In this document: piece by piece, positions 17,863 to 26,308 of the stretch
Numbering within the stretch: position 1 is the first letter of the stretch
Layout of the letters: each line of letters begins with the position of its first letter
Position numbers and translations under genes: made by a program
NCBI RefSeq assembly: GCF_023638035.1
Contig: NZ_JAKRVX010000001.1
Coordinates: forward strand, 558,001 to 622,000
DNA length: 64,000 nucleotides
From: Natronocalculus amylovorans
GTDB taxonomy: Archaea; Halobacteriota; Halobacteria; Halobacteriales; Haloferacaceae
Direction of reading: 5' to 3'
Notes under the pieces: model-generated
Told to the model about the DNA's origin: nothing
Seen by the model: the letters and a program-made list of their open reading frames with translations, nothing else
Database searches by the model: none

Positions 17863-19599
17863 TTAGACTGCCTCCACGCCGGTTTTTCCTGTGCGGACTT
17901 GTGTTGCGTTGGTTACTGGGAGGACGAAAATTTTGCCATCTCCCGGCTCACCGGTATTTGCTGCATCACGGATTGCTGAAACAACATCCTCAGCAGGGAC
18001 ATCTGCAACAACACACTCAATCTTTACTTTTTGGTGGAGATCGACCGTGTACTCCTCGCCACGCCAGCTGCCTTTCTTTGCAGGCTGGCTTCCACGTCCG
18101 GAGACGTTTGTGACGGTCAGTGATGGTGCACCAGCTTCCGCGAGCGCCTTTTTAATAGCACCGAGTTTTTCTGGGCGGACAATTGCGGTGATCATATTGA
18201 TTTTACCGCTTGCAGGAACATCGTCGCCACCATCGGTACGGATATTGTGTTCGGTAAGGCCGGAGCCATCAGTGGCAATGCGGTTGCCGCCGAACTCTGG
18301 GTAGGTTTCGACACCGTGTTCTGCAATGTCGAGCCCATCTTGTTCGTGCTCTGGTGTCACACGTGCTTGACCGATCGCTTTGAGTCCGCCCCAAATTATG
18401 GCTGTTGCGAGGACTGTCCAGATCGTAATCACTGCAACACCGACAATCTGTGGGACAAATGCGCTTGCTTCGATCGAAAGGAATCCACCAGCGATAACAC
18501 CGCCGCCGAGTTCTGTTCCGTTAATCGACCAGAGCGGATAGAGGATGAGTCCAAGCATTCCTGCACTACCGTGCACTGGGAAGACAGCACAGACGTCATC
18601 GATTTTGAGACGTTTTTCAACAAAACGGAAGACGATCGGTAGCTGTGCGCCAGCAATGAATCCGATCGCGATTGCACCCATCGGGGTGATGAGATCTGTT
18701 GGCCCCGTAACACCGACAAGCCCGGCGAGCATTCCGTTTGCGACGTAGAGCGTGTCAACCTTGCTGTTGAGGTAGAGCGAAACGGTTGCTGCACCGAGTG
18801 CCCCGAGCCCCATACCGAGTGCGGTTACCATTGCAACACTACCGACGTAGCTGAAGTCTGCAAGTTCGAACGTACCGGCGTCAATAACTGTTGCAGCGGT
18901 TCCAACGTTGAATCCGAACCAACCGAAACAGAGAATAAGTGTCCCGAGCACGGCGAATGTCATCGAGTGGCCAGGGATGACATTTGCTGAACCATCGTCA
19001 TTGTATTTGTCGATGCGTGAGCCGATGATCCATGCGGCTGTGAGACCGGCAATACCACCGACACCGTGGACGACCATTCCGCCTGCGAAGTCAGCGAATC
19101 CGAGACTTTCAAGGATTGGTGTACCGCCTGGTGCATACCAAACCATTGCTGCGACAACCGGGTAAATAACGGCTGCAAGCAAGAACGTGTATGCGACGTA
19201 TGCACGAAGCTTTGCACGGCCTGCAACCGCACCGGAAACGATCGTTGCAGCAGTCATTGCGAACACTGCACTGAAGAGCCACATGACCCAGTCAAACGAA
19301 CTCTCACCGAACATGGTAAGTGGTGTTGCTTCACCACCGCCAAGCAACGAACCGACGTTGTTTGACACACCCATTCCGATTACGAAGAACACTGCAATCC
19401 CGACTGCCCACGTGAGCATGTTCTTTGTCAACTGGTTTGCGACGTTCTTCGATCGAACCTGTCCTGCTTCAAGCATCGCGAAGCCAGCGTGCATGAAGAA
19501 AATTAAGAAGGTGACAGTCAACGCCCACATCAGGTTCATCCCTGTTGCGATCTGTTCAAGATCGCCAACAGTTACTTCGAGTACGGTGAGATCGATCAT
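17863..19599 (-). CDS. Ammonium transporter fused to a PII (GlnK) domain
   Basis: A single uninterrupted frame of 578 residues joins two proteins that are usually separate. Residues 1 to about 415 are an Amt channel with about 11 helices, [11 protein letters not shown] near the start, and the twin pore His in [10 protein letters not shown] (near 177) and [10 protein letters not shown] (near 341). A hydrophilic linker of about 50 residues follows. Residues about 465-578 form a complete PII domain: [18 protein letters not shown], a T-loop with RGEEYTV including the conserved Tyr, and [10 protein letters not shown] for ATP binding. The PII part should sense 2-oxoglutarate, ATP and ADP and gate the attached pore. 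No separate glnK is adjacent. Confidence 0.93.
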   Translation of the reverse strand: MIDLTVLEVTVGDLEQIATGMNLMWALTVTFLIFFMHAGFAMLEAGQVRSKNVANQLTKNMLTWAVGIAVFFVIGMGVSNNVGSLLGGGEATPLTMFGESSFDWVMWLFSAVFAMTAATIVSGAVAGRAKLRAYVAYTFLLAAVIYPVVAAMVWYAPGGTPILESLGFADFAGGMVVHGVGGIAGLTAAWIIGSRIDKYNDDGSANVIPGHSMTFAVLGTLILCFGWFGFNVGTAATVIDAGTFELADFSYVGSVAMVTALGMGLGALGAATVSLYLNSKVDTLYVANGMLAGLVGVTGPTDLITPMGAIAIGFIAGAQLPIVFRFVEKRLKIDDVCAVFPVHGSAGMLGLILYPLWSINGTELGGGVIAGGFLSIEASAFVPQIVGVAVITIWTVLATAIIWGGLKAIGQARVTPEHEQDGLDIAEHGVETYPEFGGNRIATDGSGLTEHNIRTDGGDDVPASGKINMITAIVRPEKLGAIKKALAEAGAPSLTVTNVSGRGSQPAKKGSWRGEEYTVDLHQKVKIECVVADVPAEDVVSAIRDAANTGEPGDGKIFVLPVTNATQVRTGKTGVEAV

Positions 19600-19654
19600 G
19601 ATCTATCACCCATAAAACTGTAATTTCCACTAGTAAGTAATAATTCTTCACAAC

Positions 19655-19676
19655 GTTTGTGGACTATTCCACGAAC
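19655..19676 (-). promoter_or_regulatory. Hairpin in the amt-PII leader
   Basis: GTTTGTGGA (19655-19663) and TCCACGAAC (19668-19676) form a 9-bp stem with one G-U pair and a four-base loop. It lies 56 bases before the start codon, within the predicted 5' leader or just at its beginning, and could be an operator or RNA element in nitrogen control. Confidence 0.4.
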
Positions 19677-19725
19677 TCGCTTTTGGATTGTCTTTGAAGT
19701 CACGGTTGAACTGTGTGCAACATTC

Positions 19726-19735
19726 CCATATAAAT
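19726..19735 (-). promoter_or_regulatory. TATA box of amt-PII
   Basis: On the minus strand this reads ATTTATATGG, a good archaeal TATA box. Initiation about 25 bases downstream would be near 19704, giving a leader of about 100 bases, long for a haloarchaeon. Confidence 0.5.
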
Positions 19736-20028
19736 GTTAGAGTTGAGATAGGTGAATTATGACCTCAAATATATTACAAAGTCAAAATATTAGGATGTAC
19801 TAATGTAATATAAGGTTATAATTCAACGTGTCATTGGACAAATATTGCGAGGAAAGTTAACAGATGTATTATCAGATTTCAGTTACTTTTGGTTGATTAG
19901 CGCTTCGCGCGGACAATATTGCCAGTACATGCGCGAGAGGGCGTTTCCACTCAGATATTTTCGTTTCGGCACGGCTGAAAATATTCGAATAGTCAGAAAA
20001 CAATACAAAAGCAGTACGAAGAACCCAG

Positions 20029-21060
20029 TTATTCCGGTTTGAGACCTTCGCCTTTCACTCGCATGATCCCCTCGCCGTCTGCGAGATTTGGTGCGTCAAC
20101 AAGGCGAACAATCCGTTTGTTTCCTTTCGACTTTCGGAGATACATTCGGAATGTGGACGTATGTCCAAGGATATTTCCACCGATCGGTTGGGTCGGATCA
20201 CCGAAGTATGAGTCAGGGTTGGACGCAACCTGGTTCGTAACAAGAATTGACGTGTTGTACAGATCGCCGATCCGCATGAGGTCGTGAAGGTGTTTGTTCA
20301 GTTTCTGCTGTCGTTCTGCAAGCTGTCCACGGCCAACGTACTCTGCGCGGAAGTGTGCAGTAAGGGAGTCAACACAAACCATTCGAACTGGCCATTCTGT
20401 CTCCTCTTGTTTCCCTGCGATCTCTTTTGCTTTCTCTACGAGCAGGATCTGGTGGTTGGAGTTGAACGCTTTTGCGACGTGGATCTGATCAAGGAATGCA
20501 TTGACGAGCTCTTCCATTGCAGCCTCGTCACCAGGGGAGCCGTCAATCTCTCGATCGTCCATGGTCGCTTGGATTACATCATCTTCGAGCCCGCGGACCA
20601 TGTCGTCGATCCGTTCTGGTCGGAACGTATCTTCCGAATCAATGAAAATACACGAACCGCGAAGGCCGCCCTGCTCCGGTGGGAGTTGGACGTTTACTGC
20701 CATCTGATGGGTGACCTGCGATTTACCGGCACCGAACTCACCGTACACTTCGGTGATTGATTGTGTCTCGATTCCGCCACCAAGCATCTCGTCAATCTCT
20801 GGAATCTGCCATGAGAGTTTACCGATCTGCTCACGGCGCTCAAGCACAGTTGCCCCGGTTTCGAAGCCACCGATATCGGCAGTTTTCCGAGCAGCATTGA
20901 TGATATCTGATGCAGTACTATTTCCGATATCTGCTCGGTTGGAGAGTTCGCCCGGACTCGCAACTGCAATACTTTGGTAGCTTTCGTAGCCGTTTTCTAC
21001 AAGTTTATCAGCGGTTGCGGGACCAACACCTGGTAGGGATTCAAGATCGTCTTCTGGCAT
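20029..21060 (-). CDS. radA: DNA repair and recombination protein RadA
   Basis: This 343-residue recombinase forms filaments on single-stranded DNA and exchanges strands. Residues 1 to about 60 are a helix-hairpin-helix domain ([19 protein letters not shown]). The ATPase core has Walker [14 protein letters not shown] and Walker [17 protein letters not shown]. The C-terminal part shows [14 protein letters not shown] and PIGGNILGH. No intein is present. The start [11 protein letters not shown] at 21060 is chosen over an in-frame start 23 codons upstream by family length. Confidence 0.97.
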   Translation of the reverse strand: MPEDDLESLPGVGPATADKLVENGYESYQSIAVASPGELSNRADIGNSTASDIINAARKTADIGGFETGATVLERREQIGKLSWQIPEIDEMLGGGIETQSITEVYGEFGAGKSQVTHQMAVNVQLPPEQGGLRGSCIFIDSEDTFRPERIDDMVRGLEDDVIQATMDDREIDGSPGDEAAMEELVNAFLDQIHVAKAFNSNHQILLVEKAKEIAGKQEETEWPVRMVCVDSLTAHFRAEYVGRGQLAERQQKLNKHLHDLMRIGDLYNTSILVTNQVASNPDSYFGDPTQPIGGNILGHTSTFRMYLRKSKGNKRIVRLVDAPNLADGEGIMRVKGEGLKPE

Positions 21061-21196
21061 AGTTTGTCCTTGTTCGCCTCCATACATAAACCATCGTTTA
21101 CCGTAGAGTGAAAGTGAAACTACAACCAAAGCGATCGCTCAAATAGCAGGTTTCAGCGGCAGGAAGCGAGCGGTTCACGTCCGCTTTTTTACGCAC

Positions 21197-21802
21197 TCAC
21201 TCCCACGGATAGTCGCCCGCACGATCGGGCCACAGCGGATACCAGTAGCTTTCATCGGATTCGATCCCAAGTTCACCGTCAAGCACAGATTGAAGTTTGA
21301 ACTCCGTTTTGTTGTCTCGCGTGCTGGAGCCGGTTGGAACGAACGGATAGTAGCCACCCCGACGGAATGAGTAGATCCAGTAGGCGTGGTGATCACCTTT
21401 GTCAAATGCAAAGATCGCTGCAAGCAGCCGTGAGCCGTAGCCCTCCTCAATGAAGGTGTCTGCAGCAAAGTGGATGCTCGTCAACAAATCCTCCGGATCA
21501 GCATCCTCAAGAATAACCCAATTGTAGCCGTGATGATCGAGATGTCGACGGAATGTTGTTCCGGTCTCTTCCTCGCCAGCCTCAAGGATGGCTTCAACCT
21601 CTTCGACCATTTTTGAGAAACTATTGCTGTCTACGGAGGAGAAACAAAGCGCAGCAGCACCCGCATTGTCATAGCCAAGATCAGCTTCCATGGTTACGTA
21701 CGCGGTGGACATCCCAAAGAGATCCTCCGGATCTGCATCCCGCGTTGCATCCGCTTCCGCACGGATACCGAGGACCGATCGGATCGTATCAAAAACTCCC
21801 AT
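21197..21802 (-). CDS. pspAB: PspA-associated protein PspAB
   Basis: The 201-residue acidic protein starts MGVFDTIRSVLGIRAEAD and matches the haloarchaeal PspAB family by its DPEDLFGMSTAYVTMEADLGY section and Trp/Tyr-rich C-terminus (YWYPLWPDRAGDYPWE). The role is thought to be in envelope stress with PspA, but the biochemistry is unknown. It follows htpX by 74 bases on the same strand, the usual pairing, which suggests a membrane quality-control unit. Confidence 0.85.
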   Translation of the reverse strand: MGVFDTIRSVLGIRAEADATRDADPEDLFGMSTAYVTMEADLGYDNAGAAALCFSSVDSNSFSKMVEEVEAILEAGEEETGTTFRRHLDHHGYNWVILEDADPEDLLTSIHFAADTFIEEGYGSRLLAAIFAFDKGDHHAYWIYSFRRGGYYPFVPTGSSTRDNKTEFKLQSVLDGELGIESDESYWYPLWPDRAGDYPWE

Positions 21803-21876
21803 ACACATGTGTACGGGTGTAAGAGTAAAAGACCCGACGAACTTGAGTGTGGAAGACTGGCTGCTAGCGAGTGCGA

Positions 21877-22749
21877 TTAGGCAGTTGCCATCTCTTTTTC
21901 CATCTCACGGAGCTTTGCAATACGGTTTTCCATGGATGGGTGCGTGCTTGCGAGCTTTCCGATGAGGCCCGATCGGATCGGGAAAATGAAGAACGCATTC
22001 ATTTCGGCTTGGTCACGCAGATCTTCTTTCGGGACCGTGTCCATTCGGCCGTTGATCGACATGAGCGCGGATGCAAGTGCGGCTGGGTTCCCAGTAATAA
22101 CCGCAGCACCACGATCGGCGGAATACTCGCGGTAGCGGCTCAAGAGGCGGATCAGGAGGAACGAAACCACCCACACCATAAGCGAGACGGCAATCGCAAC
22201 CCAGACAGGCGGTGCATTTCGATCGTTGCCCGCAAAGAGCCATCCCCAGCGGACAATCAAGAACGCGATCGATGAGAGGAACGATGCGATCGTCATCACC
22301 ATCACATCACGGTTCTTGATGTGTGCAAGCTCATGAGCCATCACACCCTCAAGCTCTTCTTGGTTGAGCGTACGGAGCAGTCCAGTTGTTACGGCAACGG
22401 TTGCGTTCTTCTGGTTTCTACCGGTTGCAAACGCGTTTGGAACCTGTGTGTCAGCGATCGCAACTGTTGGCTTTGGAAGATCTGCCTGCTGAGAGAGCCG
22501 TTCAACCATGCGGTGTAGCTCCGGGTGCTCGTCTGCAGACACTTCTTTTGCACCCATACTGTAAAGCGCGATTCGGTCGCTGAAGTAGTACTGGGCGAAC
22601 GAGAACAGGCCGATAACGACGATTGCACCCGTCATCCCAATCATCCCGGATCCGACAAGGAATCCGAGGAAGACAATGTAGAGGGCAAAGAGCAGGAACA
22701 TCGTGATCGCCATGCGGCCACGCAATCCCCAATCGGTACTCCATTTCAT
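21877..22749 (-). CDS. htpX: Zinc metalloprotease HtpX
   Basis: This 290-residue M48B membrane protease cleaves misfolded membrane proteins. Two hydrophobic helices lie near residues 10-60, the zinc motif HELAH is near 139-143 in GVMAHELAHIKNRD, two further helices follow, and the third zinc ligand lies in REYSADRGAAVITG. The C-terminus THPSMENRIAKLREME is typical. pspAB lies downstream on the same strand. Contrast it with the degenerate M48 protein at 58914. Confidence 0.95.
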   Translation of the reverse strand: MKWSTDWGLRGRMAITMFLLFALYIVFLGFLVGSGMIGMTGAIVVIGLFSFAQYYFSDRIALYSMGAKEVSADEHPELHRMVERLSQQADLPKPTVAIADTQVPNAFATGRNQKNATVAVTTGLLRTLNQEELEGVMAHELAHIKNRDVMVMTIASFLSSIAFLIVRWGWLFAGNDRNAPPVWVAIAVSLMVWVVSFLLIRLLSRYREYSADRGAAVITGNPAALASALMSINGRMDTVPKEDLRDQAEMNAFFIFPIRSGLIGKLASTHPSMENRIAKLREMEKEMATA

Positions 22750-22862
22750 ATCTGTTGATAGTCACTCGCCGGCTTAAACACTACCGGAGACGGACCAGTT
22801 TTCGTATCTGAAGTGGCCGCTGTCATGTGGTATTTTAACACACAACATAGAATGGGATTAGT

Positions 22863-23768
22863 ATGGAAACAGTCGTTGTGACGGGGGGATTGGGTCGATC
22901 CGGAGCGTGGATCGTGGATCGGCTAGCATCAACATATCAGGTAGTCTGTGTTGACCGCACACATCCGGGGTTTGAGGTCTCACCAGCGCCGAACGTTGAT
23001 TTCCGAGCCGTTGATCTAACCGATCGGGGACAAACGTACGATCTCATCGGCGAAATTGCGCCCGAATACGTGGTCCACTGGGCAGCACATCCATCACCGA
23101 CTCGGCACTCCGGTGGTGAGGTATATGAAACGAATACGATCGCAGCATACAACGTCCTGACTGCTGCAGGTCGTATCGGTGCAGATATTATCAATGCATC
23201 AAGCGAGAGCGTCTACGGCTACGCGTTTGGCCGTGACGGGCAGTATCCGCAGTCGGTGCCGATTACAGAGGGCGCACAATGTTTACCCGAAGACCCCTAT
23301 GGCACCGGGAAAGTTGTTGCAGAAGAAATCGCCCAGATGGTTGTTCGACAAGCAGAAGTGTCAGCAATATCGCTTCGGCCATCATGGATACAGTATCCTG
23401 GCGAGTATCACTGCCGCACAGGCGAGCAACTAACAGATGTACAGACAGGAGATGGAAACTTTTGGTCCTACATAGACGTCAGAGATGTTGCAGCAGCGGT
23501 AGCAGTTTCGATAGAATGTATAGCTGAATATGAACAGCCAGTACACGAGCCAGTTCATGTAATGGCGCTTGAGAACTATTTTGATCGACCAACAATCGAA
23601 CTATTTACCGAGTGTTTTGATGCAGTGCCTGATGAATCAACGCTTGAAAATGATGCATGTGTGTTTTCAATGGAGAAAGCCGATCGACTGTTAGATTGGC
23701 AGCCACATCACAGTTGGCGGGAAGCAGCAGACGAAGTCGTTGATCCACCACAGCTGTATATAACGTGA
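22863..23768 (+). CDS. NAD-dependent epimerase/dehydratase
   Basis: This 301-residue extended SDR has an N-terminal Rossmann motif VVVTGGLGRSGAW, Asp for NAD binding in CVDRTHPG, the conserved NASSESVYG strand with catalytic Ser, and the active-site YxxxK in DPYGTGKVVAEE. The C-terminal half would bind a nucleotide sugar, which cannot be specified. A phosphoribosyltransferase gene begins 4 bases after its stop, so the two are one operon. Confidence 0.88.
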   Translation: METVVVTGGLGRSGAWIVDRLASTYQVVCVDRTHPGFEVSPAPNVDFRAVDLTDRGQTYDLIGEIAPEYVVHWAAHPSPTRHSGGEVYETNTIAAYNVLTAAGRIGADIINASSESVYGYAFGRDGQYPQSVPITEGAQCLPEDPYGTGKVVAEEIAQMVVRQAEVSAISLRPSWIQYPGEYHCRTGEQLTDVQTGDGNFWSYIDVRDVAAAVAVSIECIAEYEQPVHEPVHVMALENYFDRPTIELFTECFDAVPDESTLENDACVFSMEKADRLLDWQPHHSWREAADEVVDPPQLYIT

Positions 23769-23772
23769 TACC

Positions 23773-24405
23773 ATGACCTTTGTAGACCGACACGATGCAG
23801 GTGTGAAACTCGCGGCAAAACTCCAAACAGAGGATATTGAGCCCGACTATGTGTTTGCAATTCCTCGCGGGGGGCTTCCGGTCGCAAAGCCGGTTGCAGA
23901 CGCGTTTTCTGTACCGCTAGGTGTGGTTATTGGGACAAAGATTGGTGCACCCCACAATCCAGAGCTTGCGATCGGTGCTGTTGCTGCCGATGGAAGCATG
24001 TGGCTTAATGAGCCGGTCATAGCGCAGTTAGATGTTGACGCAGCCTATATTGAACAAGAACGGACAAAAGAAGCCGAGGCTGCTGCTGCAAAGGTGGAGC
24101 AGTATCCACAGGCAGAAATTGGATCCGTCGACGGTGCTGTTGCTGTACTCGTTGATGACGGGATTGCAACTGGTGCAACCGCACGGGCCTGTCTCCAACA
24201 ACTCATCACAGCAAACGCTGGAACAGTTGTACTTGCAGTTCCCGTTGCACCCGAGGAGACCGTTACTGAACTCAAATCGATCGCCGATCGAGTTGTTGTC
24301 GTTGACATTCCACGCTGGTTTGGTGCGGTAGGATCACATTATCGGAACTTCACACAAGTTTCAGACGAGGAAGCAATCAGCTATCTTCGGGATGCCAACG
24401 AATAA
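23773..24405 (+). CDS. Phosphoribosyltransferase-family protein
   Basis: This 210-residue type I PRTase-fold protein has AIPRGGLPVAKPVADAF near the N-terminus and the PRPP loop VLVDDGIATGATARA near 120-134. It resembles the phosphoribosyltransferase-like proteins often found beside dienelactone hydrolases and heat-shock genes; the base or substrate is unknown. It is coupled to the upstream epimerase gene. Confidence 0.85.
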   Translation: MTFVDRHDAGVKLAAKLQTEDIEPDYVFAIPRGGLPVAKPVADAFSVPLGVVIGTKIGAPHNPELAIGAVAADGSMWLNEPVIAQLDVDAAYIEQERTKEAEAAAAKVEQYPQAEIGSVDGAVAVLVDDGIATGATARACLQQLITANAGTVVLAVPVAPEETVTELKSIADRVVVVDIPRWFGAVGSHYRNFTQVSDEEAISYLRDANE

Positions 24406-24423
24406 GACACCGTTTCAGGAATA

Positions 24424-24651
24424 CTAATTGATATATGCCGGTGAGTCGTCCGCTGCACTATCGACACCCGACGAGACTGCTGGTGAATCGGATGCATCAG
24501 CGATTGGGACTCGATGAACCGGTGTAATGTACGATACACGGAGGTATCCCGGTTTGGTGCTTGGCTCAACGGTAACGTCGCGTGCGTGGTCTGGAACTGT
24601 AATACGCTGCCCGGCGTGTTTAAGTTCGGAAATACGTGTGTACTCTTTCAT
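24424..24651 (-). CDS. Small hypothetical protein
   Basis: I do not recognise this 75-residue protein. It begins MKEYTRISELKHAGQRIT, continues with a beta-rich section VTVEPSTKPGYLRVSYI, and ends in an acidic low-complexity tail (SSGVDSAADDSPAY). The frame extends 7 codons upstream to 24672. It has haloarchaea-like composition and lies downstream of the Q-rich/Hsp20 pair on the same strand, past the inverted-repeat region. A TATA-like AATATACAA on the minus strand lies near 24733. Confidence 0.5.
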   Translation of the reverse strand: MKEYTRISELKHAGQRITVPDHARDVTVEPSTKPGYLRVSYITPVHRVPIADASDSPAVSSGVDSAADDSPAYIN

Positions 24652-24780
24652 ATCTTTACAGTTACCCATCACAGCATGATGCCCGTGTGATAGTGTAACT
24701 TTGACCTACTACACAATGAGTGACCGGTTGTATATTACCTTTTCCTAGAGGGATAAAATGGGTGTGTCGCGGTGGATGCT

Positions 24781-24866
24781 GAGCCGATCGCCCCAAACTG
24801 TACTGACTCAGACAGAGTTGCTTTGTTGATGGTGTCCAGTCATCAACGAAGTGGGGCGATCGGCTC
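24781..24866. repeat. Nested inverted-repeat element (15-bp arms, two inner hairpins)
   Basis: GAGCCGATCGCCCCA (24781-24795) and its exact inverse (24852-24866) flank 56 bases that fold into two further hairpins: AACTGT with ACAG-AG-TT, and CTTTGTTGATG with CATCAACGAAG (11 bp with one G-U, nine-base loop). The result would be a three-way junction as RNA or a cruciform as DNA. A GATAAAAT element 24-30 bases upstream on the plus strand could be a TATA box. No target-site duplication is seen, so a MITE is possible but unproven. Confidence 0.7.
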
Positions 24867-24884
24867 GTATAAAAAGTACGAGCC
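24862..24884. repeat. 8-bp inverted repeat around a TATA-like core
   Basis: GGCTCGTA (24862-24869) and TACGAGCC (24877-24884) are perfect inverses around TAAAAAG. On the minus strand the centre reads CTTTTTATACG, a strong TATA-like sequence, so this may be an operator palindrome enclosing a promoter. Its left arm shares five bases with the 15-bp arm of the preceding element, so the two structures exclude each other. Confidence 0.6.
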
Positions 24885-24934
24885 TAAGCGGGTCACGTGG
24901 GGGTGGTTTAGCGATTGTGGGGTGGTATAGAACG

Positions 24935-24962
24935 GGCTTCGAGTGCGTGTCTATTCGAAGCC
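24935..24962 (-). terminator. Hairpin overlapping the hsp20 stop codon
   Basis: GGCTTCGA (24935-24942) and TCGAAGCC (24955-24962) form an 8-bp stem with a 12-base loop containing the hsp20 stop codon. It lacks a T-run and may be an mRNA 3' end structure rather than a true terminator. Confidence 0.4.
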
Positions 24963-25556
24963 TATTGTTCGTCGATTGCTTGACTCGGCTTTTTGGATTC
25001 GGATTCGACAGACACCATCTGCGTGCTTTGCACTGGCATCTTCTCCTGTCGCCCCTAGTGGGAGCTGCACAAGACGCTCCATGCGTATTGGGCGTTCCTG
25101 TTGAATGAGTTGGTGGCTCTCATCCAATTTGAGATCGCGCTCTGCAGTGATAATCAGCGTCTGATCATCAGTTTGGAGCGTGATATCATCGGTGTCGAAT
25201 CCAGGAAGATCGACATAGATGAACAGCTCGTCTTCTGTTTCAGTGATGTCGATCGCTGGCTGCTGTGGTAGTGCAGCGTACTGTTGCTCTTGGACCGTGT
25301 GGTCGCTCATCTGGGGTTGTGCAGGTGATGCGGTTGTGACACCCTGTTGAGTAGTACCCTGTGTAGGGGGTGGAGCAGTAGCGGTACCGATTGCAGCTGA
25401 AAGCGGGTTGACTCCTTGTTGTGCTTGTTGTGCTTGTGGTTGTATCCCAGTTTGTGATTCGACAGCTGGTGGTGCCGATCCACGCGGACCGACAATTGGC
25501 TGGGTATACTGTGACTGTTGGCCGGTCGGATGCTGTGGATATCGTGGATCGTTCAT
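24951..25556 (-). CDS. Hsp20/alpha-crystallin protein with Q-rich N-terminal arm
   Basis: The 201-residue protein has a disordered N-terminal arm of about 100 residues rich in Gln, Pro, Thr and Ala, then an alpha-crystallin domain: IDITETEDELFIYVDLPGFD, DDITLQTDDQTLIITAERD, and MERLVQLPLGA with DGVCRIRIQKA. It is an ATP-independent holdase by family. Ordinary haloarchaeal Hsp20 proteins have short acidic arms. Its ATG is 11 bases after the stop of the Q-repeat protein, so they form an operon, and the shared Gln/Pro composition suggests the two proteins interact. Confidence 0.88.
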   Translation of the reverse strand: MNDPRYPQHPTGQQSQYTQPIVGPRGSAPPAVESQTGIQPQAQQAQQGVNPLSAAIGTATAPPPTQGTTQQGVTTASPAQPQMSDHTVQEQQYAALPQQPAIDITETEDELFIYVDLPGFDTDDITLQTDDQTLIITAERDLKLDESHQLIQQERPIRMERLVQLPLGATGEDASAKHADGVCRIRIQKAESSNRRTIGFE

Positions 25557-25567
25557 TGTATCCTCAG

Positions 25568-26308
25568 TTACTGTCTGAACTGGAGTCCTTGACCGATCGG
25601 TTGGCTCCCATACGCTGCAAACTCACTTGCTTGGAGCTGTCCAGGCTGTTGTTGCTGTTGTTGCTGTGGAATCGGTTGGCTCTGGGTCACCTCCTGTGGC
25701 TGTTGGGATTGTGGCTGTGACTGTCCAAACTGCTGAGGCTGTGGCTGTTGCAGTCCGAGCTGCTGAGGTGACTGCTGTGGTTGCGTTTGCAGGCTCTGTG
25801 GCTGCTCAAACTGCTGGGCTCCCTGCTGTGGGTTCGGTTGCTGGGTTCTCTGCTGTGGAATCTGCTGCTGTTGCTGTGGGTTCTGTTGCTGTTGTTGTGG
25901 GATCTGCTGCTGTTGCTGTGGGATCTGCTGTTGTTGCTGTGGGTTCTGCTGCTGTGGGTTCTGCTGCTGTTGCTGTGGAATCTGCTGCTGTTGTTGTGGG
26001 ATCTGCTGCTGTTGCTGTGGAATCTGCTGTTGTTGTGGGATCTGCTGCTGTTGTTGTGGGATCTGCTGCTGTTGTTGTGGGATCTGCTGTTGTTGCTGTG
26101 GGTTCTGCTGCTGTTGCTGTGGAATCTGCTGCTGTTGCTGTGGAACCTGCTGTGGGAGCTGGCTTGAGAATTGCTGCGGTTGTGATTGTGCGATCGCACG
26201 TGGGTTCTGTTGTTGCAGAGGTGAAATCTGTGACTGTGGCTGTGTGGACTCCATTGTTTGCGGGCTGTTCGCTGGAACGTTCTGTTGTGGCTGTTGTGCA
26301 AATTGCAT
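25568..26308 (-). CDS. Glutamine/proline-repeat low-complexity protein
   Basis: I do not recognise a family. From the ATG at 26308 the protein has 246 residues, with a central array of about 17 units of the form IPQQQQQ or NPQQQQQ (some with fewer Gln). The flanks are also Gln-rich, and a distinct tail contains LQASEFAAYGSQPIGQG. I count only four acidic residues, extreme for a haloarchaeon. It has no signal peptide or membrane helix. The frame is open to a TTG at 26413 (with a GTG at 26365), close below a TATA-like element near 26448, so the start is uncertain. Consistent Gln coding with mixed CAA/CAG supports a real gene. Confidence 0.75.
   Translation of the reverse strand: MQFAQQPQQNVPANSPQTMESTQPQSQISPLQQQNPRAIAQSQPQQFSSQLPQQVPQQQQQIPQQQQQNPQQQQQIPQQQQQIPQQQQQIPQQQQIPQQQQQIPQQQQQIPQQQQQNPQQQNPQQQQQIPQQQQQIPQQQQQNPQQQQQIPQQRTQQPNPQQGAQQFEQPQSLQTQPQQSPQQLGLQQPQPQQFGQSQPQSQQPQEVTQSQPIPQQQQQQQPGQLQASEFAAYGSQPIGQGLQFRQ
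25847..26160. repeat. 21-bp tandem repeat array (codes IPQQQQQ units)
   Basis: The array has about 17 head-to-tail copies of a 15- to 21-base unit built from CAG/CAA with one Pro and one Ile or Asn codon on the minus strand. Unit lengths always differ by multiples of 3, so the frame is kept. It is a coding minisatellite prone to length change, not a CRISPR. Confidence 0.9.

Larger units (their letters stand above)
19600..20028. other. AT-rich intergenic region upstream of amt-PII
   Basis: This 429-base stretch, the longest gene-free one, lies between the 3' end of radA and the start of amt, both on the minus strand. It is much more AT-rich than its surroundings and has no CGATCG. It contains the amt promoter and leader hairpin listed separately. 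A plus-strand ORF of 65 codons at 19845-20042 looks spurious. Confidence 0.7.

Noticed and set aside
19845-20042. 65-codon plus-strand frame in the AT-rich intergenic region
   Set aside because: Its composition is basic and unlike the acidic neighbours, it overlaps the end of radA, and no promoter or homology is seen.
24781-24866. C/D-box RNA, RNase P RNA or 7S RNA in the inverted-repeat block
   Set aside because: A minus-strand TGATGA and a CTGA occur, but the spacing and the D'/C' boxes do not fit a C/D sRNA. The block is too short and lacks the core of RNase P or SRP RNA.
25847-26160. Possible CRISPR array
   Set aside because: The units are contiguous tandem repeats of coding DNA without unique spacers, and no cas genes are present.
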